From Gammaproteobacteria bacterium (lineage in GTDB: Bacteria; Pseudomonadota; Gammaproteobacteria; Pseudomonadales; Azotimanducaceae): a stretch of 32,448 nucleotides of DNA. The translations under genes and the position numbers were made by a program. The notes beneath the pieces were generated by a model that was not told the origin of the DNA, did no database searches, and worked only from the letters and a program-made list of their open reading frames with translations. Of this stretch, positions 1 to 9,100 are shown piece after piece; the first letter of the stretch is position 1; the number at the start of each line of letters is the position of its first letter. The DNA is taken from NCBI GenBank assembly GCA_028820495.1, contig JAPPIX010000180.1, forward strand, positions 1 to 32,448, read 5' to 3'.

Positions 1-908
1 CGGAGACCGGCACGGACTCCGAGGCCAAGACGGCGCTCCCGGCCAACACCGCCAAATGCCTCAAGTGCAAGGACGGCTACGCCGAGGAAAACGGCGTGTG
101 CAAGAAGCTCCCGCAGCCGCCGATGTGCGGGGAGACGGAGCTGGCCTGCAAACCCGGAACCGCGAAGCAAGCCCCGGACAGCCTCAAGCCCCCCGTGAAC
201 AAATGGACGTGTAGCAAAGGCGGCAAGACGAACAACTGCGAGGATCCCGCGCCGCCGCCGACGTGCGGGCCCAACGAAGAGCTCGCCTTGGACGCCTCCG
301 ACGAACTCTACTGCAAATGCGTGCAGGACTACGTGCGGATAGGGGGATCCTGCGTGGAGAAGCTGAAGGTCAACCCCGGTGGCCCATACACGGCGATCGC
401 CGTCCGCTTGCCGGTGTTGGTTGGCGAGCCGCCGAGAGTGGTGCGCTGGCGCACGGACTACTTCGCCAACGTGACCGCTTCGGCTTCTGGCGGCACGGGG
501 GATTACGAGTTTCAGTGGGAGAATCAGCCAACCGGCCCCAAGGTGGTGTACGTGTACTCGAACCTAAGGTCGTTCCCGGCCACGCAGGAGGTCCTGGTCA
601 CAGACAGAGGCAAACCCCCTCAGAAGGCCCGTGGCGACGCGACGATCAACCAGCCAGCGGCGGCAGGCGCCGCCCGGGGCGCCACCGACGGCGACGGAGA
701 ATTCGCTTTCGAGGTGCCGCTGGGTGCCGAGTTGTACTTCGTCTGGGGCGGCGAGGGCGATGTGACGGCCCGGTCGGCGGACGAGAAGGTCGCCGGCGTG
801 AGCGTCTCGTCCCCCGCGCTCCGGGTCGTTGGCGTGGGCCTTGGCGAGACGCACGTGATCCTCGTGGCGGGCGGCGAGGAGCTGGCGTTGCCAGTGGCGG
901 TGCGATGA
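1..908 (+). CDS. Cys-rich EGF-like / Ig-like secreted protein A, 3' end only
   Basis: The open frame runs in from the left edge (first full codon at base 3) and stops at 906-908, so only the last 300 or so residues are visible. The first part has EGF-like spacing (C-x-x-C-x-D-G-Y ... G-x-C). A Cys-rich linker follows. From about base 370 there is an Ig/PKD-like beta domain ending in a motif close to FEVPLG-x-E, W-G-G and VSVSSPA-x-RV-x-GVGLGET. The same C-terminal domain ends the protein encoded at 3507-6131, so the two are paralogues. Bases 1-109 are nearly identical to 5251-5359. The stop codon lies within ATGA, a pattern repeated at the end of the second copy. Its role is unknown; an extracellular, disulfide-stabilised surface or secreted protein is inferred. 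I do not recognise a named family for the whole protein. Confidence 0.75.
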   Translation, partial: ETGTDSEAKTALPANTAKCLKCKDGYAEENGVCKKLPQPPMCGETELACKPGTAKQAPDSLKPPVNKWTCSKGGKTNNCEDPAPPPTCGPNEELALDASDELYCKCVQDYVRIGGSCVEKLKVNPGGPYTAIAVRLPVLVGEPPRVVRWRTDYFANVTASASGGTGDYEFQWENQPTGPKVVYVYSNLRSFPATQEVLVTDRGKPPQKARGDATINQPAAAGAARGATDGDGEFAFEVPLGAELYFVWGGEGDVTARSADEKVAGVSVSSPALRVVGVGLGETHVILVAGGEELALPVAVR

Positions 909-1060
909 GGGCGGGCGGCATGGCGGCGGGGCTCGCAATGGAGGTGCCTGGCCCGGCGCGGGGTGGGAGCGGTGTTTCCAGCGCAACGGCTTGCGGGGCT
1001 GGCGGACGCGGGTGCGGTCGTTGGCGAAGCCGCATTGAACTGACCGACAGGAGGAGAGCG

Positions 1061-3658
1061 ATGGACGCGTTTTGCTGGCCGGCACGGCTGAATCGAACTT
1101 GCCAAGGCGCTTTCAGGCTTGCCGCGGCACTCACGCTGGGCCTAGCGGCCATTGGCTGCGGGGGCGGCGGGGGAGGGGAGCCCGGGTCGCCCCCGATGCC
1201 GGCAGCGGTCGCCGTGGACACGGACGGCGACGGAACCCCCGACGCCACCGACACGGACGACGACAATGACGGCGTGGAAGACGCGGACGACCCTTATCCG
1301 CTCGACCCCAACCGGGGTCCCGAACCCGTCTCGGTGCCGGACCCGGCCTTGCGCGCTGCGCTGCTCCGCCGGTTGGGGAAGGAACCCGGCGATGCGCTGT
1401 ACGCGCATGAATTGGCGGCGCTCCGGGATCTGATCGCAAATGATGCGGGAATTACCTCCTTGGAGGGCCTTCAGTCCGCCACGGGCTTGGTGGCGCTGCA
1501 CTTCAACGACAATCCGATCAGCGATCTTTCGCCGCTGTCAGGGCTGACCAAACTGGAGCGATTGGGCTTTTGGAACAACGCCGTAGCTGACCTTTCGCCG
1601 CTGTCAGGGCTGACTGAACTGCGCAGGTTGAGCTTTCTCAACAACGCCGTGGCTGACCTTTCGCCGCTGTCAGGGCTGACCAAACTGGAACATTTGACCA
1701 TTGGTATTAATGCCGTGGTTGACCTTTCGCCGCTGTCAGGGCTGACCGAGCTGGAATTTTTGGACAGTGGTGATAACGCCGTAGTTGACCTTTCGCCACT
1801 GTCAGGGCTCACCAAACTCAGAGAGCTGCATGTTAGCCACAACCAAATCGTTGACGTTGCGCCCTTGTCGCAATTGACCGCCCTGTGGCGCTTGTCAATC
1901 GGAGTGAACCACGTTGAAGACCTGGCGCCCCTGTCGAACCTGACCGGAATGAGGGAGCTGAGCGTTGCCAGCAACCCCCTCATTGACATAGCGCCTCTCT
2001 CCTTCCTGACCAACCTGACGCACCTTAACTTGGTGGGCACGGGCGTTTCCAGCTTGGAGCCGTTGTCCAATCTCACCAAGCTTGAGGGGTTGAATGTGGG
2101 CTACAACGAAAGGGCGAATGACTTGGCTCCGATTTCGGGGCTGCCCGGTTTGCGCACCCTGTCCGCTCCCCACAACAAGCTCTCCGACCTGTCGCCGTTG
2201 GCTGGTCTCACGACCTTGGAGGTCCTGTACCTGCCAGGCAACGAAATCTCCGACCTTTCGCCGCTCTCAAGCCTGACCGAGTTGACGCGCCTCGAACTGC
2301 GAGACAATCAAATCACCGATCTGTCGCCGTTGGTGGACAACTTGGGGCTGGATTCCGGCGACCGCCTGAACGTCCTGATCAACCCCCTGAACGATGCATC
2401 GATCAACTCGCACGCCCCGGCATTGAGCGGCAGGGGCGTTGAGGTCGCCTTTGACGCGTTCGTGGTCCGCGCCGGCGACGGCCCGCGGATCCACAACGAC
2501 AACGTGCTTGTCCTCCCGGTCCCCGGCGGCATGGAAGTTGACGACGGCCGCCTGACGACGGAGGACATCGCGACGGGCTTCTACTCGCACTTCGGCGACG
2601 CCTTCGACTTTCTGATGATCATTTCACACCGGCGGGTGAGGGAGAATCCGAGCATAAACTACGTCGGTGCCTACTTCGCGATCACCAACGACACCCAGGG
2701 GATTGGCGGAACCCATTCCCCGGAGGCCATACGGCATGGGTCCGCAGGCAGGCTCCAGGGGCTGATCGTGTTTCCCCACATCAACTTCTCCATCAAGCAC
2801 GGCCCATCGCTCCATGAGATCATGCACCGTTGGGGCAACTACGTCGTGAAGCCGCACCCCCATTGGGGGTTCACCAGCGCCTACGGCCAGCTCGGGGGGT
2901 TCAGGGCGGAGGATCTGGTGGACTTGGGCGGCGGGCGCTACACTGCCGGCGTGTTCAGCAACTTCATTAACGGGGGCGGCGTCAACGGCGTCCCCTACAG
3001 CCCGATAGAGCTGTACTTGGCCGGGCTCATCCCCCCCGACGAGGTGCCGGACCTGCTGGTGGCGGAGGACGCGGAGTGGCTGCGAGACGACGACGGCTAC
3101 CTAGTTCGAACCGATGGCGGGCAGCCAATCTTCACCGCAACGCGAATCGTCACTCGCGCCGTGGAGGACATCGTGGCCGAGCACGGCATCCGAACGCCGG
3201 ACCACACCCAATCCCAGCGGACGTTCCGCGCCGCCGCCGTGCTTCTGATTGACGAAACCCGCCCGGTCTATGAATCCCGGCTGGACAGTCTGAGCAAGGA
3301 GGTCGCTGAGCTCTCCAGCGTCGAGGAGACCACAAGGCCATACAACTTCTACACCTTCCACCAAGCCACCGGCGGGCGGGCGGCCATGGCGATGGACGGG
3401 CTGTCCGAGTTCAACACCGGGACCCCGGTTGCGCCAACCCCCCACCGGATATCCGCCCGATCGGCCCGGATGCCAGATGACGACCGCGCTGTAGGCCAAC
3501 CCCGATTTGGCCTTCTGTTTCAGGAGCTTGAGGGAAACCCCTTCTGGCCGCAGGTTACGGATGGCCGTTTCGACCCCGTTGCGCCGCACCCAGCTTGGTG
3601 CAAGCATGAATCGCATGCCCATGCACGGACATTTGGCCCGCCTCGGGCGCGTCGGTGA
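1061..3658 (+). CDS. LRR lipoprotein with C-terminal HExxH putative metallopeptidase domain
   Basis: The start at 1061 has a strong ribosome site (AGGAGAG just upstream) and gives a lipoprotein signal: basic n-region, hydrophobic stretch, then a lipobox ending A-I-G-C followed by a glycine run. The frame is open far upstream, and an ATG at 905 overlaps the previous stop, but it would put the signal peptide about 75 residues in. Next come Asp-rich calcium-type repeats (residues about 53-77, like thrombospondin type 3) and about 13 internalin-like LRRs of 22 residues (about 134-430). The last domain contains H-E-I-M-H (585-589), then H-P-H-W-G and a SPIELYLAGL-type segment, suggesting a zinc peptidase. 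Predicted outer-membrane-anchored or surface-exposed; the substrate is unknown. The final 80 or so residues are basic and low-complexity and may be altered (see findings). Confidence 0.8.
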   Translation: MDAFCWPARLNRTCQGAFRLAAALTLGLAAIGCGGGGGGEPGSPPMPAAVAVDTDGDGTPDATDTDDDNDGVEDADDPYPLDPNRGPEPVSVPDPALRAALLRRLGKEPGDALYAHELAALRDLIANDAGITSLEGLQSATGLVALHFNDNPISDLSPLSGLTKLERLGFWNNAVADLSPLSGLTELRRLSFLNNAVADLSPLSGLTKLEHLTIGINAVVDLSPLSGLTELEFLDSGDNAVVDLSPLSGLTKLRELHVSHNQIVDVAPLSQLTALWRLSIGVNHVEDLAPLSNLTGMRELSVASNPLIDIAPLSFLTNLTHLNLVGTGVSSLEPLSNLTKLEGLNVGYNERANDLAPISGLPGLRTLSAPHNKLSDLSPLAGLTTLEVLYLPGNEISDLSPLSSLTELTRLELRDNQITDLSPLVDNLGLDSGDRLNVLINPLNDASINSHAPALSGRGVEVAFDAFVVRAGDGPRIHNDNVLVLPVPGGMEVDDGRLTTEDIATGFYSHFGDAFDFLMIISHRRVRENPSINYVGAYFAITNDTQGIGGTHSPEAIRHGSAGRLQGLIVFPHINFSIKHGPSLHEIMHRWGNYVVKPHPHWGFTSAYGQLGGFRAEDLVDLGGGRYTAGVFSNFINGGGVNGVPYSPIELYLAGLIPPDEVPDLLVAEDAEWLRDDDGYLVRTDGGQPIFTATRIVTRAVEDIVAEHGIRTPDHTQSQRTFRAAAVLLIDETRPVYESRLDSLSKEVAELSSVEETTRPYNFYTFHQATGGRAAMAMDGLSEFNTGTPVAPTPHRISARSARMPDDDRAVGQPRFGLLFQELEGNPFWPQVTDGRFDPVAPHPAWCKHESHAHARTFGPPRARR
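1523..1832 (+). repeat. 66-bp tandem repeats encoding LRR units
   Basis: Five consecutive 66-bp units carry an almost unchanged core (CTTTCGCCGCTGTCAGGGCT at 1526, 1592, 1658 and 1724, and one mismatch at 1790). Each unit encodes one 22-residue LRR. Units further downstream still align at protein level but have diverged in DNA. The DNA-level identity points to recent unit duplication or homogenisation, so copy number may vary between strains. Confidence 0.85.
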
Positions 3659-6131
3659 CCTTGGAGGCCACGGCGGACGGAGGCCACCTGCTGCGGGGCT
3701 GGACGGGAGACTGCTCCGGGACCGGCGCTGGGCGGCGAACCGCAACGCCTGCGCCGGCCCGGTCACGGGCGCCGCCTGCACGGTGGACCTCAGCTGCGGC
3801 GCCGCGGCGAACGCCTGCCTGACCCCAGGGGTCGGGGTGAGGAACCCGTCCGCCACGGCCGCCGTCGACGGCGCCTGCGCGAGCACCGAGTCCGCGGGGT
3901 GCTTGAAAGGCACCACGTACAGCAACTGCCCCGACATTGAGCTTAAGGACGGCGAGTGCGGCTTGAAGAAGGACGAATGCGTCAATGGCACCTTCGCTGA
4001 CCGCGACGACACGGACAGCGAGTACCGGTGGCGCTGCGAGGGAATCGATGCTGAGGACCGCTGGTCCTGCCTCGGGGTGGCCGGCTCGAGGAACTGGAGC
4101 TGCAGCTACGCCAACCAGTCGAAGGCATGCGGCGTTCCCATAGCGGCGAAGGACGACAACACCTGCGGCGACGGCGAGGTCACGCAGGAGGCGTCGGACT
4201 CGCCCGTCTGCGTGCTGTGCAAGGACGGCTACGAGACGCACGGCGGCGCCTGCGTCGCCAAGTGCGGCGCCAACGAGGTTCGCGGCTCCAACGGGAAGTG
4301 CGCCTGCGAGACGGGCCTTTCGAGGGTCAACGGAAAGTGCGTCAAGCTGCACAGGCTGACCGTCGAGGTCGATCCCCAGCGGAAGGGCACGGTGACCTCC
4401 AGCGACACCACAAGCCGGTACTTTAGCTGCTCCACGAGCTGTGCGACCCACGTCGAGGACGGAAGGGACGTCGCCCTCTCGGTAAGCTCCGAGACGGGCT
4501 ACAGCTGCGAACTGACCGATGACTCGTTCAAAATGACGTCGGACAAGTCGGTGACTGCGAATTGCGACTGCGCGGACGGCTACGCGGAGGACCCGCAAGG
4601 GGACTGCGTCAGGGTGCGGACGCTGACGGTCAACGTCTCCCCGCAAGGCGCGGCCACGGTGACGACGGACGACACGCTGGACGGGGTCTTCAGCTGCTCC
4701 GCGAGCTGTTCCAAGCAAGTTGAGGGCAACAGGCATGTGTCCCTATCGGTGACCCCGGACGCCGACTATGAATGCAAATTCGCGAGCAACGGCGGGACTA
4801 CGGTAAGCTTCACGATGAGCGGCGACAGGACCGAGAACGTGAGTTGCGACTGCGCGGATGGGTACAACTCGCATGGCGGCGCTTGCGTTCGCGACCCGTA
4901 CTGCCCGACCCCGCTGAAGGAGAACCACTGCGGGCCGGCCACGGCGACGCTCATCGATGTGGCGGACACGGTAGTGCACAGCAAGCGGCACGGGACCAAG
5001 GCGGAAGGATGCGAAGCCGGCCAATACTTCGCGGAAGAGGACAAGCCGCCGCAGCATGGGGCGTGCGGCTCCAAGGTCAACCAGTGCCGGCACGGCATCG
5101 AAGCGGCGAACAAATCCGAAACGACGCGCACCTACCGTTGGGACTGCGGGGGCGTGGCGGGCGTGGGGGACCACTGGGGCTGCAGGGGCACGGACGGCCA
5201 TCTAAAGTGGCAATGCCGGAGCGGCTTGAAGACCGAAAGCTGCCAGATTGCGGAGACCGGCACGGACTCCGAGGCCAAGACGGCGCTCCCGGCCAACACC
5301 GCCAAGTGTCTCAAGTGCAAGGACGGCTACGCCGAGGAAAACGGCGTGTGCAAGAAGCTTTACCCGGTGGAGTGCGACCCCGTGCCGACCAAGGGCAAGA
5401 TCACTGGGGACGGATTTACGTGCCCCGGGGGAGTTCTTAAGCGGACGGTCAAAGAAGGGCAAACCGTGGGGGCCCTCACCGCCAGCCCCAACACGGGCTA
5501 CAAGTTCGATGGGTGGAGCTTGGTCGGAGCCAGTTGTGACGAACAGCAACAACCTTCAACTTGTACCTTCAAGGTGGAACGAAACGTAAAGTTCAGCGCT
5601 CAATTCTCCACCACTCTCGAGGCCGATGCGGGCGGGGAGCACAAGGCCGTGTACATCTCAGTGCCCCCGCCGTTGGGGAGCGGCGCGGGCTTCTACTTCA
5701 CGACCGTCACCGCCACGGCTTCGGGCGGCCTGCGTCCGTACACGAAGTTCCAGTGGTCGGGCAGGGACAGCGGCGCAACCGTGAACTTCACCTATCCGAC
5801 CCGCAGCTCGTTCCCGGCCTACGAGACGGTCACCGTCACGGACAGCAACGGCGAGACCGATGACGACACCGCGACGATAGTGGCCCTCTCAACAAGCGCC
5901 GCGAGGGATGGGAGTTCGGAGCCGTTCCGGTTCGAGGTGCCGCTCGGCGGCGAGGCCCACTTCATTTGGGGCGGGGACCAGCCGATGACGGCGCGGTCGA
6001 AGGACACCGGCGTGGTGGGCGTCAGCGTGTCCTCACCCGCCTTCCGGGTCATGGGCGTCGGGCTGGGCGAGACGGTCGTGGTCGTCGGGACGGCGGGCGG
6101 GGAGTGGGCGCTGCCCATGGCGGTGCGATGA
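3507..6131 (+). CDS. Cys-rich EGF-like / InlB-B-repeat / Ig-like protein B, disturbed 5' end
   Basis: From about 3735 the frame encodes a very Cys-rich protein. It has two copies of a C-G-x-K ... Y-R-W-x-C ... W-x-C module (about 3946-4110 and 5055-5220). There are EGF-like C-x-C-A-D-G-Y ... C-V units, three beta repeats resembling bacterial InlB-type repeats (about 4345-4560, 4615-4850, 5370-5610), and a C-terminal Ig-like domain shared with protein A. The listed start (TTG at 3507) is only where the frame opens: no signal peptide follows, although the domains are of the exported type. Around 3640-3735 the neighbouring frame reads like the end of another InlB-type repeat (V-T-L-E-A-T ... G-W-T-G-D-C-S-G-T-G), which suggests a frameshift or recombination junction near 3735. 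It may be a pseudogene or 5'-truncated. Function unknown; adhesion or protein binding is inferred. Confidence 0.65.
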   Translation: MAFCFRSLRETPSGRRLRMAVSTPLRRTQLGASMNRMPMHGHLARLGRVGDLGGHGGRRPPAAGLDGRLLRDRRWAANRNACAGPVTGAACTVDLSCGAAANACLTPGVGVRNPSATAAVDGACASTESAGCLKGTTYSNCPDIELKDGECGLKKDECVNGTFADRDDTDSEYRWRCEGIDAEDRWSCLGVAGSRNWSCSYANQSKACGVPIAAKDDNTCGDGEVTQEASDSPVCVLCKDGYETHGGACVAKCGANEVRGSNGKCACETGLSRVNGKCVKLHRLTVEVDPQRKGTVTSSDTTSRYFSCSTSCATHVEDGRDVALSVSSETGYSCELTDDSFKMTSDKSVTANCDCADGYAEDPQGDCVRVRTLTVNVSPQGAATVTTDDTLDGVFSCSASCSKQVEGNRHVSLSVTPDADYECKFASNGGTTVSFTMSGDRTENVSCDCADGYNSHGGACVRDPYCPTPLKENHCGPATATLIDVADTVVHSKRHGTKAEGCEAGQYFAEEDKPPQHGACGSKVNQCRHGIEAANKSETTRTYRWDCGGVAGVGDHWGCRGTDGHLKWQCRSGLKTESCQIAETGTDSEAKTALPANTAKCLKCKDGYAEENGVCKKLYPVECDPVPTKGKITGDGFTCPGGVLKRTVKEGQTVGALTASPNTGYKFDGWSLVGASCDEQQQPSTCTFKVERNVKFSAQFSTTLEADAGGEHKAVYISVPPPLGSGAGFYFTTVTATASGGLRPYTKFQWSGRDSGATVNFTYPTRSSFPAYETVTVTDSNGETDDDTATIVALSTSAARDGSSEPFRFEVPLGGEAHFIWGGDQPMTARSKDTGVVGVSVSSPAFRVMGVGLGETVVVVGTAGGEWALPMAVR
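5251..5359 (+). repeat. 109-bp direct repeat, second copy (first copy at 1-109)
   Basis: Bases 5251-5359 match bases 1-109 at 107 of 109 positions by eye (differences at 56 and 59 of the first copy). Identity ends abruptly at the 3' side. The 5' limit cannot be seen because the window starts there. It encodes the junction T-D-S-E-A-K ... C-K-D-G-Y-A-E-E-N-G-V-C-K-K-L in both paralogues. Such high local identity between otherwise diverged genes suggests recent gene conversion or module exchange. Confidence 0.9.
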
Positions 6132-6157
6132 GGAACCAACGGCATGGAGGACGGCCC

Positions 6158-9100
6158 ATGAATCACTTAAGCGGACTGCGCGGCTTGTTGCGCTTGGCCC
6201 GTTCAATTCCGCTTTGCGCGGCGATGCTGCTGCTGACGCCGCAAGGTGCGCTGGGGCAGCCCGACCGGGCGCTGTTTGCCACCGAGGCCCGGATGCGGGC
6301 GCCCGCGGCGGAAGCTGGCGGGGAGCCGGGCCACGTTCAGCCGCGCCGCATCGCGCGGGCGGACCTGGCGGGCTTGGGCGCGCTGCGGGAGTCGGTGGCG
6401 TCCGGGGTGCCCGGCAGGCTGCGCCTGAACCTGTTCCGGGACGTGGAGTTCACCGCTTCTTTGGAGCGCAGCGCGTCCACCGCGTCCGGCTACACGCTGA
6501 GCGGGCCGCTTGAGGGCGTGCCGTTCGGGCGCGCGGTGCTGGTGGTCAACGGCGGCGAGGCCCGGGGGCGCATCTACACGCCGGATGGGAACTACTCGAT
6601 TCGCACGGCCGGGGGCCTGCAGACGGTGGAGCGGATGGCGCCGCAGCCGCTGCGCTGCGGGGTGGGGGCGCATTCGGAGGCTGACGCCGAGCTGGAAGGC
6701 GATCCTCGGATGTCCCATCGGCCAAGGCGCGGCCCTGCCAGTGGGATGCGCCACTTCAGTCCCGCCGACGAAACCCCGGCCAAGCCGGCGGGGCTCCCCG
6801 CTGGACCAGCCGTGGGGGCGTCGCACAAGCGCGGCGCCGCGAGCGATGCCTCCCCCGGCTCGGACGACGGCGACGTGGTTGACGTGCTGGTGGTTTTCCC
6901 GTCCTTCGTGCGCGAGCTTGAAGGCGGCTACGCGCGGATGCTGTCGCTGATCGACCTGGACATCGCCACGGCCAACGAGGCCTACGCGGCGAGCGGCGTG
7001 CAGCTCCGGGTCAGGCTCGCCGCCGCCGAGGAGGTCGAGTACGACTTGTTTCGGGAGAAGACATTTCTCCGTGCGGACGTGGACAGTGACTCTGTCTGGA
7101 GCAGGATGCTGGAACATCTGTCTGGACGCCATGACGGCCACATGGACGAGGTGCATGAGCTGCGCGACCGGCATGCGGCGGACTTGGTGCTCCTGCATCT
7201 GGGTGGCGAGGTGCATGCAATGATTGACCACTTCTTCATCAAAGGAGGCGCGTATGCTGTCTATGAGGTTACGGCGGACGCACTGGAGGCGTTGGGCTTC
7301 TCAGTGGCCACGTCCGGCGACGGCACGGTCGTGGCCCACGAGCTAGGCCACGGCATGGGGCTGCACCATGAGCGGTCTAGGGGCAGCCGCAACGAGCCGT
7401 TCCCGTACAGCCACGGGTTCCACTACGAAACCATTCGGGGAGCCCGGGCCGACGGACCGGGGGAAAAACTTAATGAAGACGATCCCTTCCGGTTTGGGAC
7501 GGTCATGGTGGCTACGGGTGGGGGGAGACGTTACGAGAACTACGTCCTGGCCTTCTCCAACCCGGACCTAGTCCACCCGAAAGACCCGGATGTCAGGCTG
7601 GGCGTGCCCGGCGACCAGCCGTCGAGCTCGCCAGACGGCCCCGCGGACGCCGCCCGCCACCTGAATGAGCTGCGCGGCGCACTGGCCAACGTGCGGTCCC
7701 GTGCGGAAGCCGAAGCCTGCGCCTACGAGGTGACAGGGGAGCAAGGGATGCTGCCGGCGGACGGAGGAACCTATCGACTGCGGGTGGAGACCCAGCCGGG
7801 CTGCGCCTGGACGGCGGCGGGCGGCGAGTGGGTGGCCTCGGTGTCGCCCCGGACGGGGACGGGAAGCGCCGACGTCGAGTACCGGGTCGGCGAGAACAAC
7901 GCCTTCCGGCGGCCCGTGGAGATGCTCATCGCCGGGCATGTGCATGCCCGCCCGCAGGCCGGCTCCAGGCCGGTCACGCCGGTGTGCGAGCGGTCACCGC
8001 TGATAAAGAGCCTCCTGACAAAGAACCACCCGGACTATGAGTTGGTGAACCCGACCTTCGGCTGGTACACGCCCTGCGAGGATCTGGACTTCGACGCCGA
8101 CTACCTGGCGAGCGTGCGCACGTTTCAGAAGCCCCACCTGTCGCGCAACGACGGCCTGGACGCATCCGGGATGCGGCCCGGCGACTTCGACGGCCTGACC
8201 GGCCTGGTGGACCTGAAGCTGCATTCCATTGAAAGCGTGCCGCCGGACTTCCTTTTTGGCCTGATCGGCCTTCGCCGTTTGGATATCGGCGTGGAGCACT
8301 TCTGGAAGCACGAGACGGCGGCGCTGAGGGACATCGAGCCGGGCGCGTTTCGGGGACTGCCCGGCCTACGGCTTCTGGAGATCGGCCCGCACCGGCTGAA
8401 ACGGCTCAAGTCCGGCATGTTCGAAGGGCTTTCAGGGCTGGAGAACATCCGAGTGTGGGGGCCCCAAGAAGGGTCGCTGACGCTGGAGCCCGGAGCGTTT
8501 CGGGGGCTGTCCAACGCACGGGCAATGAGCTTTCGGGGACATAGCCTGAACCCCCTTCTTCGCGGGGTTTTCGAGGGCTTGGGCAAGCTGATGAGTCTGG
8601 ACCTCGCCGGAACTGGGCTTGAATCGCTTGGTCGCGGGGTTTTCGAGGGCTTGGGCAAGCTGATGAGTCTGGACCTCGCCGGGAATGGGCTTGAATCGCT
8701 TGGTCGTGGGGTTTTCGAGGGCTTGGGCAAGCTGATGATTCTGCACCTCGACAACAATGAACTCGAGTCCATTGAGACCGGCGTGCTCGACAGCCTGCCC
8801 GAACTGCTTCGACTGGACTTGTCCGACAACAGGCTGGCGACGCTGGAGCCGGGCGCGTTTGCGGGACTTTCCAAGCTAGAGAAACTACGGCTCCACCGCA
8901 ACCGACTGCGTAACCTGCCCCTGAACGTGTTCGAGGGCCTTAAGTCCTTGCAACTGCTCAATCTTCAGGATAACCCTGTGGGTGTGCTGCGCAACGGCCT
9001 GTTCACTGACCTTGACCGGCTCAGGTTCCTGTACATGCATGGTGCGGGTGTGACCTCCATCGAACCTGGCCTGTTCGACGGCGTTGCGCATCTTGAAGTT

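Noticed and set aside
263..1060. N-terminal 266 codons of the long frame leading into the LRR lipoprotein
   Set aside because: They overlap protein A in another frame, are rich in Arg and Gly, and the real start at 1061 has a ribosome site and lipoprotein signal.
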